The position numbers and the translations under genes were made by a program. From the NCBI GenBank assembly GCA_963971285.1, contig OZ020245.1, forward strand, positions 21,342,983 through 21,406,982: DNA of 64,000 nucleotides, read 5' to 3'. The DNA comes from Astropecten irregularis (taxonomy: Eukaryota; Echinodermata; Asteroidea; Paxillosida; Astropectinidae). Shown piece after piece: positions 1 through 11,545 of this stretch (position 1 is its first letter; each line of letters opens with the position of its first letter). The notes beneath the pieces are model-generated. The model did not search any database, was not told the DNA's origin, and saw nothing but the letters and a program-made list of their open reading frames with translations.

Positions 1-186
1 TATTAATAAAGTGCCAGCAGACAACCAGTCCACTTTGACCAAAAACTGAATAATAACAACTGACATAATTTCCATACTGCGTTCTGTATTAACCACTAAA
101 AATTTATGTATTCCTACGTGATGCATGGTGAAAATGCAGAATTATCTGGCTGATTACAAACAACTCTGATACAACTGGATAAAATC

Positions 187-350
187 ATCAAATAACCACA
201 AGGGAAACTGACTGGATAATTCAAGGTAATTTAAAAGTGAACAAAGAAAAATTGACTGGAGCAGGATTTGAACCAGTGACCTCCTGTATGGTATTCAGGA
301 GGTCTCTGGTTCGAATCCTGCTCCGGTCAATTTTTTCTTTGTTCACTTTT
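187..350. repeat. head-to-head inverted tRNA-SINE pair forming a hairpin
   Basis: Arms 233-286 and 296-350 are near-perfect reverse complements with a ~9-bp loop. Each arm carries the SINE B box (GATTTGAACC / GGTTCGAATCC) and the SINE tail. 187-232 continues the minus-strand SINE tail (ATAACCACAAGGGAAAC). Confidence 0.8.
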
Positions 351-2660
351 CAAAGACAGAATAAAGCTCAATATTCAGATAGTAGGACTAAGGTCTGAAG
401 CAGCATATCAAGTAAGAAGGGTAGTTTGTTAGTTGCGAGGTCATGAAAAGAACATTCAATTTGGAGTTTTTGCTGCTGCTGTTGTTACTTCATGCCTAAA
501 CACCATATATATACTTTTCACCATGTATACAACATTCGATCTCCTTATAAAAATCCATATCCAAAATATGATTAAAAAATATATGCCGGTACTGCATTCA
601 GCAGGCACAAGTAGATGAAGCACAAGCTTAGTAAGTAAGCCGAGGGTCATAAGGGGAAAACAGCCCCATCAGAATACCACCTGACAAAAGACACCAATGG
701 GCTCACACACCACCACCAACCACCATGGCAGTACCTAGACCTACAGGGCTACACTTCCATCCTTTATACAAATTTACATCCCCTGAGTGCTACAGACTTT
801 CATAAACAGGAGACTGACAGAAAAAAAAGTTCAGAGCTATTAAACTGGGGGGAACTAACACTTATTTGCCAAGTTGTTAAAGCCGGGGCACTGGCATTGT
901 CATGGTGACATTGTAGGGTGCAATAAGCCATACCAGGGAGTATTATTACCTAAATTCCAGCTGATCAATCATATATTTGTCCCTTTTTTTTTTTTTCCAC
1001 AGGCAGCACATGTGGGTCACGCTATAATCACCTCCTGGTAGAGTGAGTTTTTTTTCTCTTTTACTTTTTTTTTTAGAGGGGAGTTCTTTCTTTCATTTTT
1101 TTTTCTTTAACTTTTTTTTTTTTTTTTGGAGGTAGGTCTGAACTGCTTGTGGCTTTCACAATGGCATTTTTTCATTTGTCACTTCAACAGAGGCCCCGGT
1201 GAAGGTTGGTCCCACACACGCATACATTTATCACCGGTGCCCTGCGCAACACACCACCGTTCTATAAGTGGTATCTGGCTGGGAATTGGGCGTGTGCTCA
1301 ATAACTCATCCCTGTGTGGTGTGCGTGTGGGAGAGTGCGTGCTGTCCTGGACTATAACAGCCAGTTTGGACTATTTTTTTGGTGGTTTAAGGAACAAAAC
1401 ATCACCAACAGAAGGAGAGAGGGACCGTATTATACACCTCGGGGGATTCTGAAACTTGGTAAGTCCGATTTCATTACAGGAGTTGACTAAAATTTTGCAA
1501 AAAGTGGAAGCCAACTTTTGGCCTTATCGTGTGGCATGATCTTTCATTTTTTGGATCATTGCCAACTACAGTGAAAGTTTTTTGTTGTCCATCTTTATTT
1601 AGTAACACCAGCATCTATCTATCCACACAAGTAGGTTAATTGCTCCCTTCAGTCATAGCATGGAGCGGGGCTTCTTCATAAACTAGATTTGGATATGGTT
1701 CTAAAAAAACACTTTTCTGATTTTCACAATGTAAAGACTGAGACTGAGGCGAGTGTTGAATCTTGTACACAATACAACAATGACTACATGGGCTAATAAA
1801 CCGACATCCAATTTGCTTTTGAAGGATTATTTTAAAATTTATGACAATTTCTGTAAAATATTTGGTCTGTATTAATTGTTACCTACAATGATCGATACAC
1901 TTCAAATGCAGTGACAGCCATTTTTTTTAAGGACCTCTGTCGGTCTCATAGGGTTTTTGCCAAGTGATGGTCGTCAGTGGAATTCTTCCCAAAAGAACAC
2001 TGTATTAACTAAAACTTAAGTTCCAGCCAGTATATTCATCAAAGGTTATTCACACATTCAGCTCTATGGAAAAACCTATGAAAAAATAAAGTCTCTGATA
2101 TGTACAATCATATGATTCAGAGAGAAAAAAAGACCATTTTCACACAAAGTGATTACCACTTCCATTTAAAACCAACTTTCCAAAGAAAGAGAGAGAGAGA
2201 ATCATTCATGTGGGCTCAGTGTACAAAGCAAAACTTTAAAATGCTTGAAGCACTAGGCGGGCAAACCTACATGGTAGTTTAAAAAAGTTTCCATTTGTGC
2301 AAGAAAATGAAATGAAATCATTTTGGTGACTGAACAATTAGTACAAACCAGTTTAATCTTTCCCAAGCAATTTTGCTTCACTTTGTAATTTGTGTCAAGT
2401 ATGTGACAGGATTACGGCAAACCTTAATGATTTCATCTAAAAATGTCAAAGGTACAAAGATTGTTTCTGAAGAACTACAACGCAAAATGTGCACTCATGA
2501 ACAACAGCAAGTCAAAATGGGCAAAATCCATTCCAACTTATTGTATGACTTAAAAAAAAATCTGGTGGCAGAGTCCAAACACTTTAAATTTTTTCAAGAG
2601 CTAGATGGTCGAATTTTGTCTACTTCCAAAAAAGTACCATATAGGAAACAGCAGTGTGCT
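351..2660. other. non-coding stretch, nothing recognised
   Basis: AT-rich with poly-T runs (980-1120). The 108-codon frame at 1126-1452 has no family features. Confidence 0.4.
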
Positions 2661-2665
2661 GGATT

Positions 2666-2984
2666 TTAAAGGTATAATACATGATCGGTAAAGGTCACAG
2701 AACAGCTCTCACACTTTGTCTGATCTGCATGAAATAATATAACCTGTGAAAATTTGAGCTCAATCAGACATCAGAGCCATAAAAAAATAGCAAAACCTGA
2801 CTTACCCCGAGATCAAAACTGTTTTCGGTCTTTATTTAACAAATTTCTGCATAAATAAACCAATTCAGGCGGAACAATTTTTACAGTTTGTTTCTACCAC
2901 CACCATCTTCATACCGTGAAATTATCTGTAAATCTGTGACAATTTCTGTTCGGGTATGTTATCAATCCTGTACTGTACCTTTAA
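2666..2984 (-). mobile_element. TTAA-flanked MITE, group 1
   Basis: TTAA at both ends; reverse complement starts AGGTACAGTACAGGATTG and matches 3595-4063 and 13302-13663. Inner sequence includes GAGCTCAAATTTTCACAGG. Confidence 0.7.
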
Positions 2985-3594
2985 CCTATTCAGAAAAATC
3001 TCCAACTGATCCAAAATGCCTTGGAGGTTCGGGTTTAAGAACAAAAATTGCAAGTCCAGAATTTGGATCTTGAAGGGACAAATCCACTTTTCCACCAGAG
3101 AATCAAAATGCCCCATGGGAAAATATGAAGGGAACACCAAGAGACCAAGTCAAGAAGAGGCCATGACCTCTGTGGCCCTGATGAAATTCCAGACCTGGGA
3201 TGGTGACAGCGTTCTGCTGATGCTACATGGACACCATGCCAATCCTGCCCCTGACATTAATGGAAGACACGCAGAGTAAATTCAGTGTGGTGTCCATTAG
3301 CCTCCGACTGAACTTTGGTAAAAAATAATTATGGCCAAGCTGGAATGCAAAGTCACTCCAAACCAGTCAAACAAAATTTTCCAGAGCCCCCACCAATCTG
3401 GAAAATTTCTGCGAATTTTCTGTTTTCGGTTTATGTTGCAATCACTATGTTAATAAGTATCGACAAAGCACTCTCAGTGGTAGATTTCTACCAATTTTGA
3501 GCTAGGAAGAGACCTAACAAAGCCAAAACAGATAAATGCTTTGGTGCCTGGTCACTATTGCCTTGGTGCTTTTTCAAATGTCCTAGCAGACACT

Positions 3595-4063
3595 TTAAGG
3601 TAGAGTACAGGATTGGTAACGTACCCAAACAGAAATGTTCACAGAAGGTGAAAGGTACAGTACAGGATTGGTAACATACCCAAACAGAAATGTTCACAGA
3701 AGGTGAAAGGTACAGTACAGGATTGGTAACATACCCAAACTGAAATGTTCACAGATTTACGTATAACTTTCAGGATATGAAGATGGTGCTGGTAGAAACA
3801 TACAATTCAAATATTTCCGACTGTAATGGTGTATTGATCCAGAAAATAGTAAAATAAAGACCAAAAACAATCTTGGGGTAAGATCAAAACCATTCTTTAT
3901 GTTTTATAAGAAATAAATGAGTCAGGTTTTCGCTATTTTCTTGTGAGTCAGATTTCCGATTGAGCTCAAATTTTCACAGGTTTATTATTTCATGAACATG
4001 CTGGATCAGACAAAGTGTGAGTGCTGTTCTATGACCTTTACCAATCATGTATTATACCTTTCA
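3595..4063 (+). mobile_element. TTAA-flanked MITE, group 1, with triplicated end
   Basis: Same family as 2666-2984. Its left end is expanded by three copies of a 55-bp unit (GATTGGTAAC starts at 3611, 3666 and 3721). Confidence 0.7.
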
Positions 4064-4069
4064 ATTTTT

Positions 4070-5086
4070 GTCTTAAATAGTGTCCTTTTCCAAAGGGAAA
4101 TTGCCTTGTACTATTTCCGAAATAACATTCCCGCCTTGCAAGATGAGATGGAAATGGCCTGTTAAAATGCATAAACAAATCAGCATTTTGCTCATTTCAG
4201 AGGGGAGCCTTTTAGCAATAAAAAAACCCAACAAACTCACACGGTGACTGTCATTTTATGATGGAAACCAGTGTATATTGCTGCATGTCATTCAAAAACA
4301 TACATACGAAACACAACCTCTACCAACTCATAATGCTATTATAATATCACAAAGAAATTCACAATTAGTATACACAGGAAACAGCCCATGTAGCAGACAT
4401 TCCCATAGACTTGTGCACAATTTGTTTTTTCAAATTTGACGTCCTTTTTCCCCATCTCGAACTAAATTTGCTAGACGAAGTTTAGAAGACACAGAATAAT
4501 ATTAATACCACACTTGCATCAGTAAAGATATGCTTTTCATGTAACTTAACATACCCTTTTAAAAACATATGCTCATAATTTTCTATTCTATTTTCCCCGG
4601 GATTATCAATGAGTTGATGTATTGTAGCTGAAACGCCTTAATAATTGTTGGTGTACAATGCGCACACTGTATACCAGTTACATAAATTTTTGATTATTCA
4701 TAAAATATAAATTTCCTTCAGGATTCAGCTCCCACAAGACATATTGATTGCTTGAGAAATCAATAATTCTTTTTATTAGTGATGTTATCATTATTGTTTA
4801 AAATTTATCTTGTTTTATATATTATTTTGTTGTGAAAAGGGAAAAAGGGGTTAATTGCACGAACCCATTATTAAAACACTAGCATTTACTGAGCACATAA
4901 CAGCAAAAACAGGTTACCGGTCAAAACGTTGCAATATATACTTTTCATGACTGGTACTCGTCAGGATTTTTGCCTCACATTCCAAACCGGCCCAGGAATA
5001 TTTTCAGTAACCAGCTGAACACAATTTGGCACATGTCTGCATTCATAGCGGTAACTTAACATAAAGCATTGATACCAAAAACAAAG
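4070..5086. other. TRIM upstream region
   Basis: AT-rich. No coding exon, no recognised TATA or initiator. Should contain the TRIM promoter and first exon. Confidence 0.3.
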
Positions 5087-5184
5087 GTAAGCAAATTGGT
5101 GGGAAATTACTTTGGTATGTAAAGTTTAACATTTAATATTTCACACTAACTTGATGATTCTCTGTTTTGTTTTTATTTCCTCAG
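5087..5184 (+). other. probable 5' UTR intron of the TRIM gene
   Basis: AAAG|GTAAGC at 5086/5087 is a good donor. A pyrimidine-rich tract ending TTTCCTCAG at 5184 is a good acceptor. The predicted intron is 98 nt and leaves a short leader of 24 nt before the ATG at 5209. The acceptor is convincing; the donor could lie further upstream. First exon and promoter were not located. Confidence 0.5.
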
Positions 5185-5208
5185 GTCAGACTGAGGGACA
5201 TTGTCAAC

Positions 5209-7170
5209 ATGTCTGGCATCTCAGCAAAGACAACCCTGGAGAGGATCAGCTTGGGTCATCTCAAGTGCACCGTCTGCTGCAAGCGCTTCATCGACCCCAA
5301 GGTCCTCGACTGCTTGCACAGCTTCTGCTTCAAATGCTTGGACGACCAGAACCTCCTCCAACAGGCCACTGGCCCCAGGATAGTCTGCACCCTGTGCAGG
5401 CGTGAGACGGTCCTGCCAGACACCGGAGTTGAGGGCATCCGGGACAACCTGACGCTGATTTCGTTGGTTGAGGAGTCCGGGCTCCAGGAACAGCTGGTGG
5501 CCAGCCAGCTGTCGAAGATCAAGTGTGAGTCTTGTGATGAGGAACAGGAGGCCATCTCCCGTTGCATGGACTGCGACGATTACCTCTGCAAGGACTGCCA
5601 GTGGGCCCACAAGCGTCTGTCCAAGATGAAGAACCACAAGATTGCAACGATGGCTGACTTGAGGAGTGGGAACATCTCCTTCAGGAGCAAGGTGAGGGGG
5701 ACGGTGCCCAAATGTGAGAAGCACACCAACCAGGATATCTGCCATTTCTGCAAGCCCTGCCAGTCGCTGATCTGCACGGCCTGCTCCGTCGGCGACCACA
5801 AGACAGAGGATCACGAGGCAGTGGATGTGCACGGAGCAATGGTCATCTGCCAAACGGAGCTGGGTGAGCTGTTGTCCAAGGCCAAAGATCACAAGGATGA
5901 GTTTGAAGCTGCCAAGCTCTCCACTGAGCACGCTCGCAAGAGATTGGTGGCAATGGTCGCCAATGCCACAAACAAGATATCCAAGAAGGCTGAGGAGGAG
6001 GTTGCCAAGATCAGGCAGAGAGAGCTGGATCTGAAGCAGCAAGTTGAACAGATCGAGCGAGACAGGTCATCTGAGATTGAAAACTTCCAAGCCAGCCTCA
6101 TTGCAAACCTGAAGTGGTCCAAGCACAGCTTGGATATCGTGGAAGATTTCCTAACGCAGGGAAGTCCCTATGAGGTTCTGGAACTGAGAAATAAGATCTT
6201 GCTTGTCACCAAGGACATCTCAAACAAACCGGTTCCGGTTCTCCAGCACGGCCTGTCCTTTGTCGATTTCAAGGACAGCATTGTGGGTCTGGACGGCTCC
6301 TTTGGTAGACTCCTGCTTGAAGAAAAATGGGAGATGAAGGATGAATTTGGGAAGCGAGGAATGGGAGATGGGGAGTTCATGGAGGCAAGAAGCATCGCCG
6401 CTTATTCCAACAATGACTTGGCTGTCGCAGATCCATTCAACGGAAGAATCACCATCTTCAGCTCTGACGGCAAGTACAAATCCAGCATCAGGGGGTCTAG
6501 TGAGAACAACCCAGATGTGAAGCTGCAGAAGCCTGGTGCCATCACCATGAGCAGAGATGACCAGCTGCTGGTGGTCGACAATCCTGTGGTGCGAGTGTTC
6601 AACACGAAGGGGCAACAGACACACCAGTTCATCCCCTCAAGAGACACAACCTCATCCAGTACAGAAAACTCCGAGGAGGAACCAGAGAGTGACCTCAGAT
6701 GCATCGCCGTGGATTACAAGAATCAAATAGCGATCGGAGACAAGGGCAAGAAGATTGTCTCCCTCCACCAGTCAGACGGGACCTTCATCAGGATCACCCC
6801 AGCTGAGATGATCGCCAAGCATGTGGCCATCGGGAACATGGAGAGCATCATCTACACCAACATCCAGGCTCGTCTGCTGATGGCTTCCGATGCCAAAGGC
6901 CAGGAGATCTTCTCCATCCATACCCTGACGGAAGAGAATCCCCTCTTCGAGCCCACCGGGGTCTGCTGCGACGGCTCTGGGGACATCTACCTTGCCCTCC
7001 AGGCCACTGTCAGGGGTCAGAAGGGTGAGATTCACCACTTCAGCCCCAAGGGGGAGCACATTGCATGTGTGGCACGAGGGCTGAACTCTCCTTATGGCCT
7101 CACGTTCACTCCGGCTGGAGACTTGGCTGTGGCCGACTTGCACAACATCAAGATCTATCAACGTGTCTGA
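5209..7170 (+). CDS. TRIM-family RING / B-box / coiled-coil / NHL protein, single coding exon
   Basis: Uninterrupted 653-codon frame. An N-terminal C3HC4 RING is visible with Cys20, Cys23, Cys35, His37, Cys40, Cys43, Cys60 and Cys63. B-box 1 spans about residues 106-143 and B-box 2 about 169-207, both Cys/His-rich. A Lys/Glu-rich coiled coil covers roughly 215-310. The C-terminal half (about 385-653) carries NHL-like repeats, e.g. GKRGMGDGEFMEARSIA, NDLAVADPFNGRITIF and the final SPYGLTFTPAGDLAVAD. No filamin domain is seen between coiled coil and NHL. Family knowledge: RING-type E3 ubiquitin ligases whose NHL propeller binds substrates or RNA; invertebrate deuterostomes have expanded sets. 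ATG at 5209 is chosen over the in-frame ATG at 5167 because a strong splice acceptor (TTATTTCCTCAG, ending 5184) lies between them, and the 5209 context (AACATG) is good. The exact orthologue cannot be assigned; TRIM2/3/32/56-like is as far as I can go. It is GC-richer than its flanks and lies antisense to RAB3GAP2. Confidence 0.93.
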   Translation: MSGISAKTTLERISLGHLKCTVCCKRFIDPKVLDCLHSFCFKCLDDQNLLQQATGPRIVCTLCRRETVLPDTGVEGIRDNLTLISLVEESGLQEQLVASQLSKIKCESCDEEQEAISRCMDCDDYLCKDCQWAHKRLSKMKNHKIATMADLRSGNISFRSKVRGTVPKCEKHTNQDICHFCKPCQSLICTACSVGDHKTEDHEAVDVHGAMVICQTELGELLSKAKDHKDEFEAAKLSTEHARKRLVAMVANATNKISKKAEEEVAKIRQRELDLKQQVEQIERDRSSEIENFQASLIANLKWSKHSLDIVEDFLTQGSPYEVLELRNKILLVTKDISNKPVPVLQHGLSFVDFKDSIVGLDGSFGRLLLEEKWEMKDEFGKRGMGDGEFMEARSIAAYSNNDLAVADPFNGRITIFSSDGKYKSSIRGSSENNPDVKLQKPGAITMSRDDQLLVVDNPVVRVFNTKGQQTHQFIPSRDTTSSSTENSEEEPESDLRCIAVDYKNQIAIGDKGKKIVSLHQSDGTFIRITPAEMIAKHVAIGNMESIIYTNIQARLLMASDAKGQEIFSIHTLTEENPLFEPTGVCCDGSGDIYLALQATVRGQKGEIHHFSPKGEHIACVARGLNSPYGLTFTPAGDLAVADLHNIKIYQRV

Positions 7171-7870
7171 GATTTTGGAGGGCCTGACAGAAATATTCCT
7201 TCACATTCCTACATCGTACCTCTGACGAATGCCACAGAATATCTACGCCTCATTGTTTTCACTGCGAGATACTAATAATGTACAGAACATTAATAGTTAG
7301 GTCCTAGAAAGGTAGACACTCTAGTAAGAAGGCCCTCTTAGGGTTTGCAGTGTCATAGTCAAGCCAAAAATAATGAATATATTTGAATGAGCAGATAGGG
7401 AAGAATGTGTAAAGTCAATGCTGTAACATACAAAGATGCACTACCAAAAATCATGAAATTTATCATGTGCATTTCACATTGAAATTATTTTCCTTTTCTT
7501 TTGTTCTTCTTATATTTCACTTTCTTTAATTTTTTTGTTTGTTCCAATATCTTTTGTTTTTTGTTTTGTTTTTTTTCTTCTATTTGTGCATTTTAATGTT
7601 TTCTTTTATTTAATTTCCTTCGGTTTTCTACTCATTTTTTCCCCTTCTTTTGGGGTTTTAAATGTTTTGGCCCATTATGTCATGTATGAGGCAAATATAT
7701 ACTCAGTATTTTGTAAATGCCCATGAATATTTGTTTGTAAGTCATGTGCATAAAATGAAAATTAACTGCTAATGGTTGCGACTTTTTCAGGTCTCTGTGG
7801 TTTAAATGCATACATGAACTCTCATATGATTTTTGGTCAGAGACAAAATGAAACGCATACCGGTAATTAG
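7171..7870 (+). other. TRIM 3' flank, likely 3' UTR
   Basis: AT-rich sequence with T-rich tracts (7480-7650) after the stop codon. No coding exon on either strand. No clear AATAAA was found close to the stop, so the transcript end is unknown. Confidence 0.3.
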
Positions 7871-7880
7871 ATTTAAGTAA

Positions 7881-8010
7881 TTGAAAAGTGAACAAATTTT
7901 TTTGACAAATTAACTGGAGCGGGATTCGAACCAACGACCTCTGGAACTGGCGCTCTTAACACCTGAGCCTTTCAGCTCTACGTTGGTGGTGTCCCTAATA
8001 GTCAATTAAA
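7881..8010 (-). mobile_element. tRNA-derived SINE, family A
   Basis: Reverse complement shows TTAGGGACACCACCAACGTA, an A-box-like AGCTGAAAGGCTCAGGTG and B box GGTTCGAATCC, then the AATTT tail shared with the copies at 14.07, 55.2 and 62.3 kb. Confidence 0.75.
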
Positions 8011-9590
8011 AAAAAATTGGCCCAGGCCAATGTAGACCCTGGCAACTGTGGTGTCCACTAAATTCATAAAACTGAAGAGAGTTCCAACTTTTTCACTCCA
8101 GCGATTATGTAGCAGGAGATTAAATGCAACCTCTATGAAATATGGTTTTGAAGTTGTTGAAGTGTCATTATGATTGAGATAGAATTCAAACTGTATTATG
8201 AAGCCACTAGCTACAGCTTCAAATAGTATATTACTGTACATTTCATTTTAGTTATTGAGCAGTTTGCAACAGTTAATTCCTATTTTGTTCATTAACATTT
8301 TGTTTAACAAGTGTACCAAGTGAAACTATTCTATACCTCAGATATTACTATTTGTCTCATTAGTTGAGGAATTTCAAGGTTTCTTATAAGATTTTTCATA
8401 AAATGTAAATATACTCTACATCAAGTTTTCTGAATTTGAGTGTGTACAGTATTGAATGTATTGTTTTTGGAATTCATAAAAGTTAGTTAATATTACTGTA
8501 CACTGTAGATTTACATGTAACATACAGTTCGTGGCCCATTTCCAAACCTAAACTTAAGCTCTAGCTCTGGCTGAGGCCTTGTCTCCTCATCTACAAGCTG
8601 AAAAATGCAGACCGTGGTTTTTCATCAGAGTTAAAACTACATTTTCCTCTTCAAAACAAAGTGTCATAGTTACATTGTAGCCAAAAATCTTTGCGGTAGC
8701 ACCATGTACAAGAATCTCTTCTAAGAGTGTGTGGTTCTGAGAAGAAGAAATAGTGAACACTCGACGTTCCTAACAGTTTGCTCTGTTCATCTTCACAAGC
8801 TATATATGTTGTTATCTATTACTTACAATATGTAAGAAAGTGAGACAAAGTCAGAGCCTGAGAGCACAAGTCAAGATTGGAAAAAAAGGCACCCAATAGT
8901 GACGCTTATGATACACTCTGTGAATGCATAAATCTCCTTTTAGAACTGAGAATATTCTGAAAAGAAACTCATTTGCTTGACATGGTGTTCCCGGCAGAAG
9001 GCCTAGGCCATGTTCAGTTGCATAATCTTTCTCCTAGAGGCCATCCGACTGATCCAAGTATACAGATCGATTTAATTTGAATTGAAAAATCTCTGGTTCT
9101 TTTTTCAAAACCTTGTCTATTCTAAAACATTTATGAAAATGAGGGTGGCCATTGCATAGAGGCAAGACTGTCAAGTTTAAAATATATCTGTTTGTATTTG
9201 TTTTTCAGAGCTTTAATGACCAGAAAATGTAGAAACAAAAAATCATAATTCACATTGCTGCATTTGGACATATTACTTTAGACAAGGAAAACAAAAACTA
9301 CATGTAACGCCTGAAAAATAAATTGCACATTAGAGAATTTCATCTGTAGTTCCTTTGGGGGGAGAATTATGCCCAGTGGTCATTCCCTGTACAGCTATCA
9401 AACTGTCAGCTGTACGTGTATCTGTTGCATATCACATTCCTAACCCACTATGTAACTGGGTTCGGGGTGCTGTTTATTTTGTTCACCATGCACAAGGAAG
9501 CATGCATGACTAGCAGAGCATCAAACAGATACAGGTTAAAAAACCTACACACAATGGTTTTAAAATGGTAGTTGATAGACACCAAAGATA
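8011..9590. other. non-coding, between TRIM and RAB3GAP2 exon 10
   Basis: No exon on either strand. A MITE fragment related to 17.83 kb lies at 8700-8775. Confidence 0.4.
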
Positions 9591-9591
9591 G

Positions 9592-9893
9592 TATAGTGCC
9601 GCTTGCAGTGCAAAATAGCCTACTCGGCCCAAAAAGAGAAGCATCATTTGGCCGCCATTTTAGTAAACAACAGAGCTATTTCTGTTGTTATTAACGTAAA
9701 ATTCAACTGTTGTAAGGCAAAACGTTCACCCGAACAATTATTATAATCATTATAAAGGCCTATTATTATTTATTCGGCCAGAATCACACACCAAGTGATA
9801 ACAGTAAATTTGGCTTACTAAAATGGCCGCCTGTGTGTACTTCATATTGTTGTGTGTGATTTTGAAAGAGTAGGCTATCTTGCGCAGCTATAG
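9592..9893. mobile_element. inverted-repeat element (~300 bp)
   Basis: GCAAAATAGCCTACTC at 9609 mirrors GAGTAGGCTATCTTGC at 9870. GGCCGCCATTTTAGTAA at 9651 mirrors TTACTAAAATGGCCGCC at 9815. The middle is AT-rich. Confidence 0.65.
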
Positions 9894-10510
9894 GATCTTT
9901 GATAGACACTGAGGTTACTGTCTCATGAACAGCTCCCAATGCAGTGAATACTATTAATAAGATTCTCCTCCTATAACATATGCAACCTGAAATCCAAAGG
10001 TTCCTTTTCATTGTGTGTTTCACTGGTTACATGCATTCCACTTTAAATAAATAAGCATTGGTTTGACGAAATGTTTAAATTGATTTTAAAATAAATATCC
10101 GTTATATATTCTTCATGACCCTCTGTACTGATGCTATAAATAGAAACTCAAATTTGTACTATCACACTAGTACCTGGATCTTAGAACAGTGTTGTATTTT
10201 TTATATTCCACATGTGTCTTTAGTCATTATTCCTTCCTTGGTTAAAGACATGTAATATTGTATTAGCTTATCCACCAATTTACATATTCCATTAAACCAC
10301 TGAGCGACACAATGAATATTAAATAAAAATAGAAACCCAGAGATTATCTTGTTCTCTGAGCTAGCAAAAGAAACCATTAAACCAGCAAAAGGAAAGAAGA
10401 GAAAAATCTTTCTTGTTTCTGTTTGTCAGTAAACCATGTTACATGTGTGAACCCTGGTTGCCACATTATGAAAGGAGTCAAAATTAGAAGTAGGTTCTGC
10501 ACACATGATC

Positions 10511-10713
10511 AATAGCGCTCCGCACTTAAGCTAAAAATAGCAGGCTAAATGCTGTGACATCAACCCGGATCTCAGATAAACATTGCAACCATGCAAATGT
10601 GTGGTAAGTGTGCTTGTGTGCATGCATGAAAAGTTTGTCTGACATCCGGGGATTTTGAACATGCGCACGCAGGCCAAATCACTCGTGTGACGTCATTAGA
10701 GCGGAGCGCTATT
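10511..10713. mobile_element. ~200-bp MITE with AATAGCGCTCCGCACT ends
   Basis: Ends AATAGCGCTCCGCACT and GAGCGGAGCGCTATT. Full-length match in opposite orientation at 43374-43562 (AACATTGCAACCATGCAAA and CATGCATGAAAAGTTTGTCT blocks). Confidence 0.75.
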
Positions 10714-11251
10714 ATTTGGTGAGAATCAATTTATTTCAGCAAAGGATTTCAGCTTACACTGAAAAAATAGGGGCGCCGACATTTTCAAATACACCTTGCA
10801 CACTGCAGGTGACATATGGTATTTGAAATGGCACTCATTCGAATGCAATTTTCAATAGGCCATTTTTTTTTACCTCATGAGGGCGCTATACTGATGTCAC
10901 ATTTGTCAGTATGCACCACATAAATAAAAAAAAAAGAATAACCTATAGATGGACAATAGCGTGCAGCAGAGAGTAATTTCAGGAACGCCGCCAACTAAAA
11001 AAACCATGGGCAAAATAGTGCATCACACGTTGTAGGCGCTACACGCATGTAAACAATGGTTTTAAGTTCGAAATCTTGCAAAAGATTCTGAAAGAGGCCA
11101 GTTGCGCATGTTATCTCACGCTAGTATAGGTTATTTATGTCTATGGTATGCATTGAATGAAATCATATCCCAAATAGCAAAATATTAGCAAGATATGGCC
11201 TCCGATTCAGCGCCCTCTATAGACCAAAAAATTATATCTAACCACTGACTA

Positions 11252-11402
11252 CATAAATCAAGATTCGATTCACCCCGCTGACCCCAGCTAGCTCAGTGGC
11301 CTAGCGGTATGGCATCTGCACTAGTAAGCACTCACAAGCACCCAGTATACAGTGCTCATCCACGTCTGTGAAGGGCAAGCCTAATTTGCATAAATCAAGA
11401 TT
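11252..11402 (+). mobile_element. tRNA-derived SINE, family B, with 14-bp target-site duplication
   Basis: CATAAATCAAGATT flanks the element at 11252-11265 and 11389-11402. The body has TAGCTCAGTGGCCTAGCGGT (A box) but lacks the B box present in the copy at 14.9 kb. It lies just beyond the last RAB3GAP2 donor. Confidence 0.75.
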
Positions 11403-11443
11403 GTTCAATCATACCACTGTCACTTCCTAACAACAGCACTCAC

Positions 11444-11545
11444 CTGATTGGCAGAGATGTAGCTGGTTCCACTTTGGGTCTGTGCCTGCCACTGCCTGTC
11501 TGGTCATCGGTACCCTGCCTGCTGCCTCCTATACCAAACCAATCA
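11444..11545 (-). CDS. RAB3GAP2: RAB3GAP2 exon 10 (last one visible)
   Basis: Codes [16 protein letters not shown]..., a variable Gly/Arg linker, then [12 protein letters not shown]. The next residues in the family (FGLPDSRR...) should be in another exon, because a good donor CAG|GTGAGT follows at 11443. No such exon was recognised down to position 1. A tRNA-derived SINE begins about 40 nt beyond this donor. Confidence 0.85.

Noticed and set aside
1126-1452. 108-codon plus-strand frame
   Set aside because: No recognisable motif; composition like the surrounding non-coding DNA.
3016-3279. 87-codon plus-strand frame
   Set aside because: Parts resemble a degenerate repeat also seen at 55.9-56.05 kb; no domain.
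5167-5208. Upstream in-frame ATG for the TRIM protein
   Set aside because: It lies inside the probable 5' UTR intron, before the acceptor at 5184, and would add residues before the RING that are not typical of the family.
5221-6042. 273-codon minus-strand frame over the TRIM gene
   Set aside because: Antisense shadow of a GC-rich coding region; no motif of its own.
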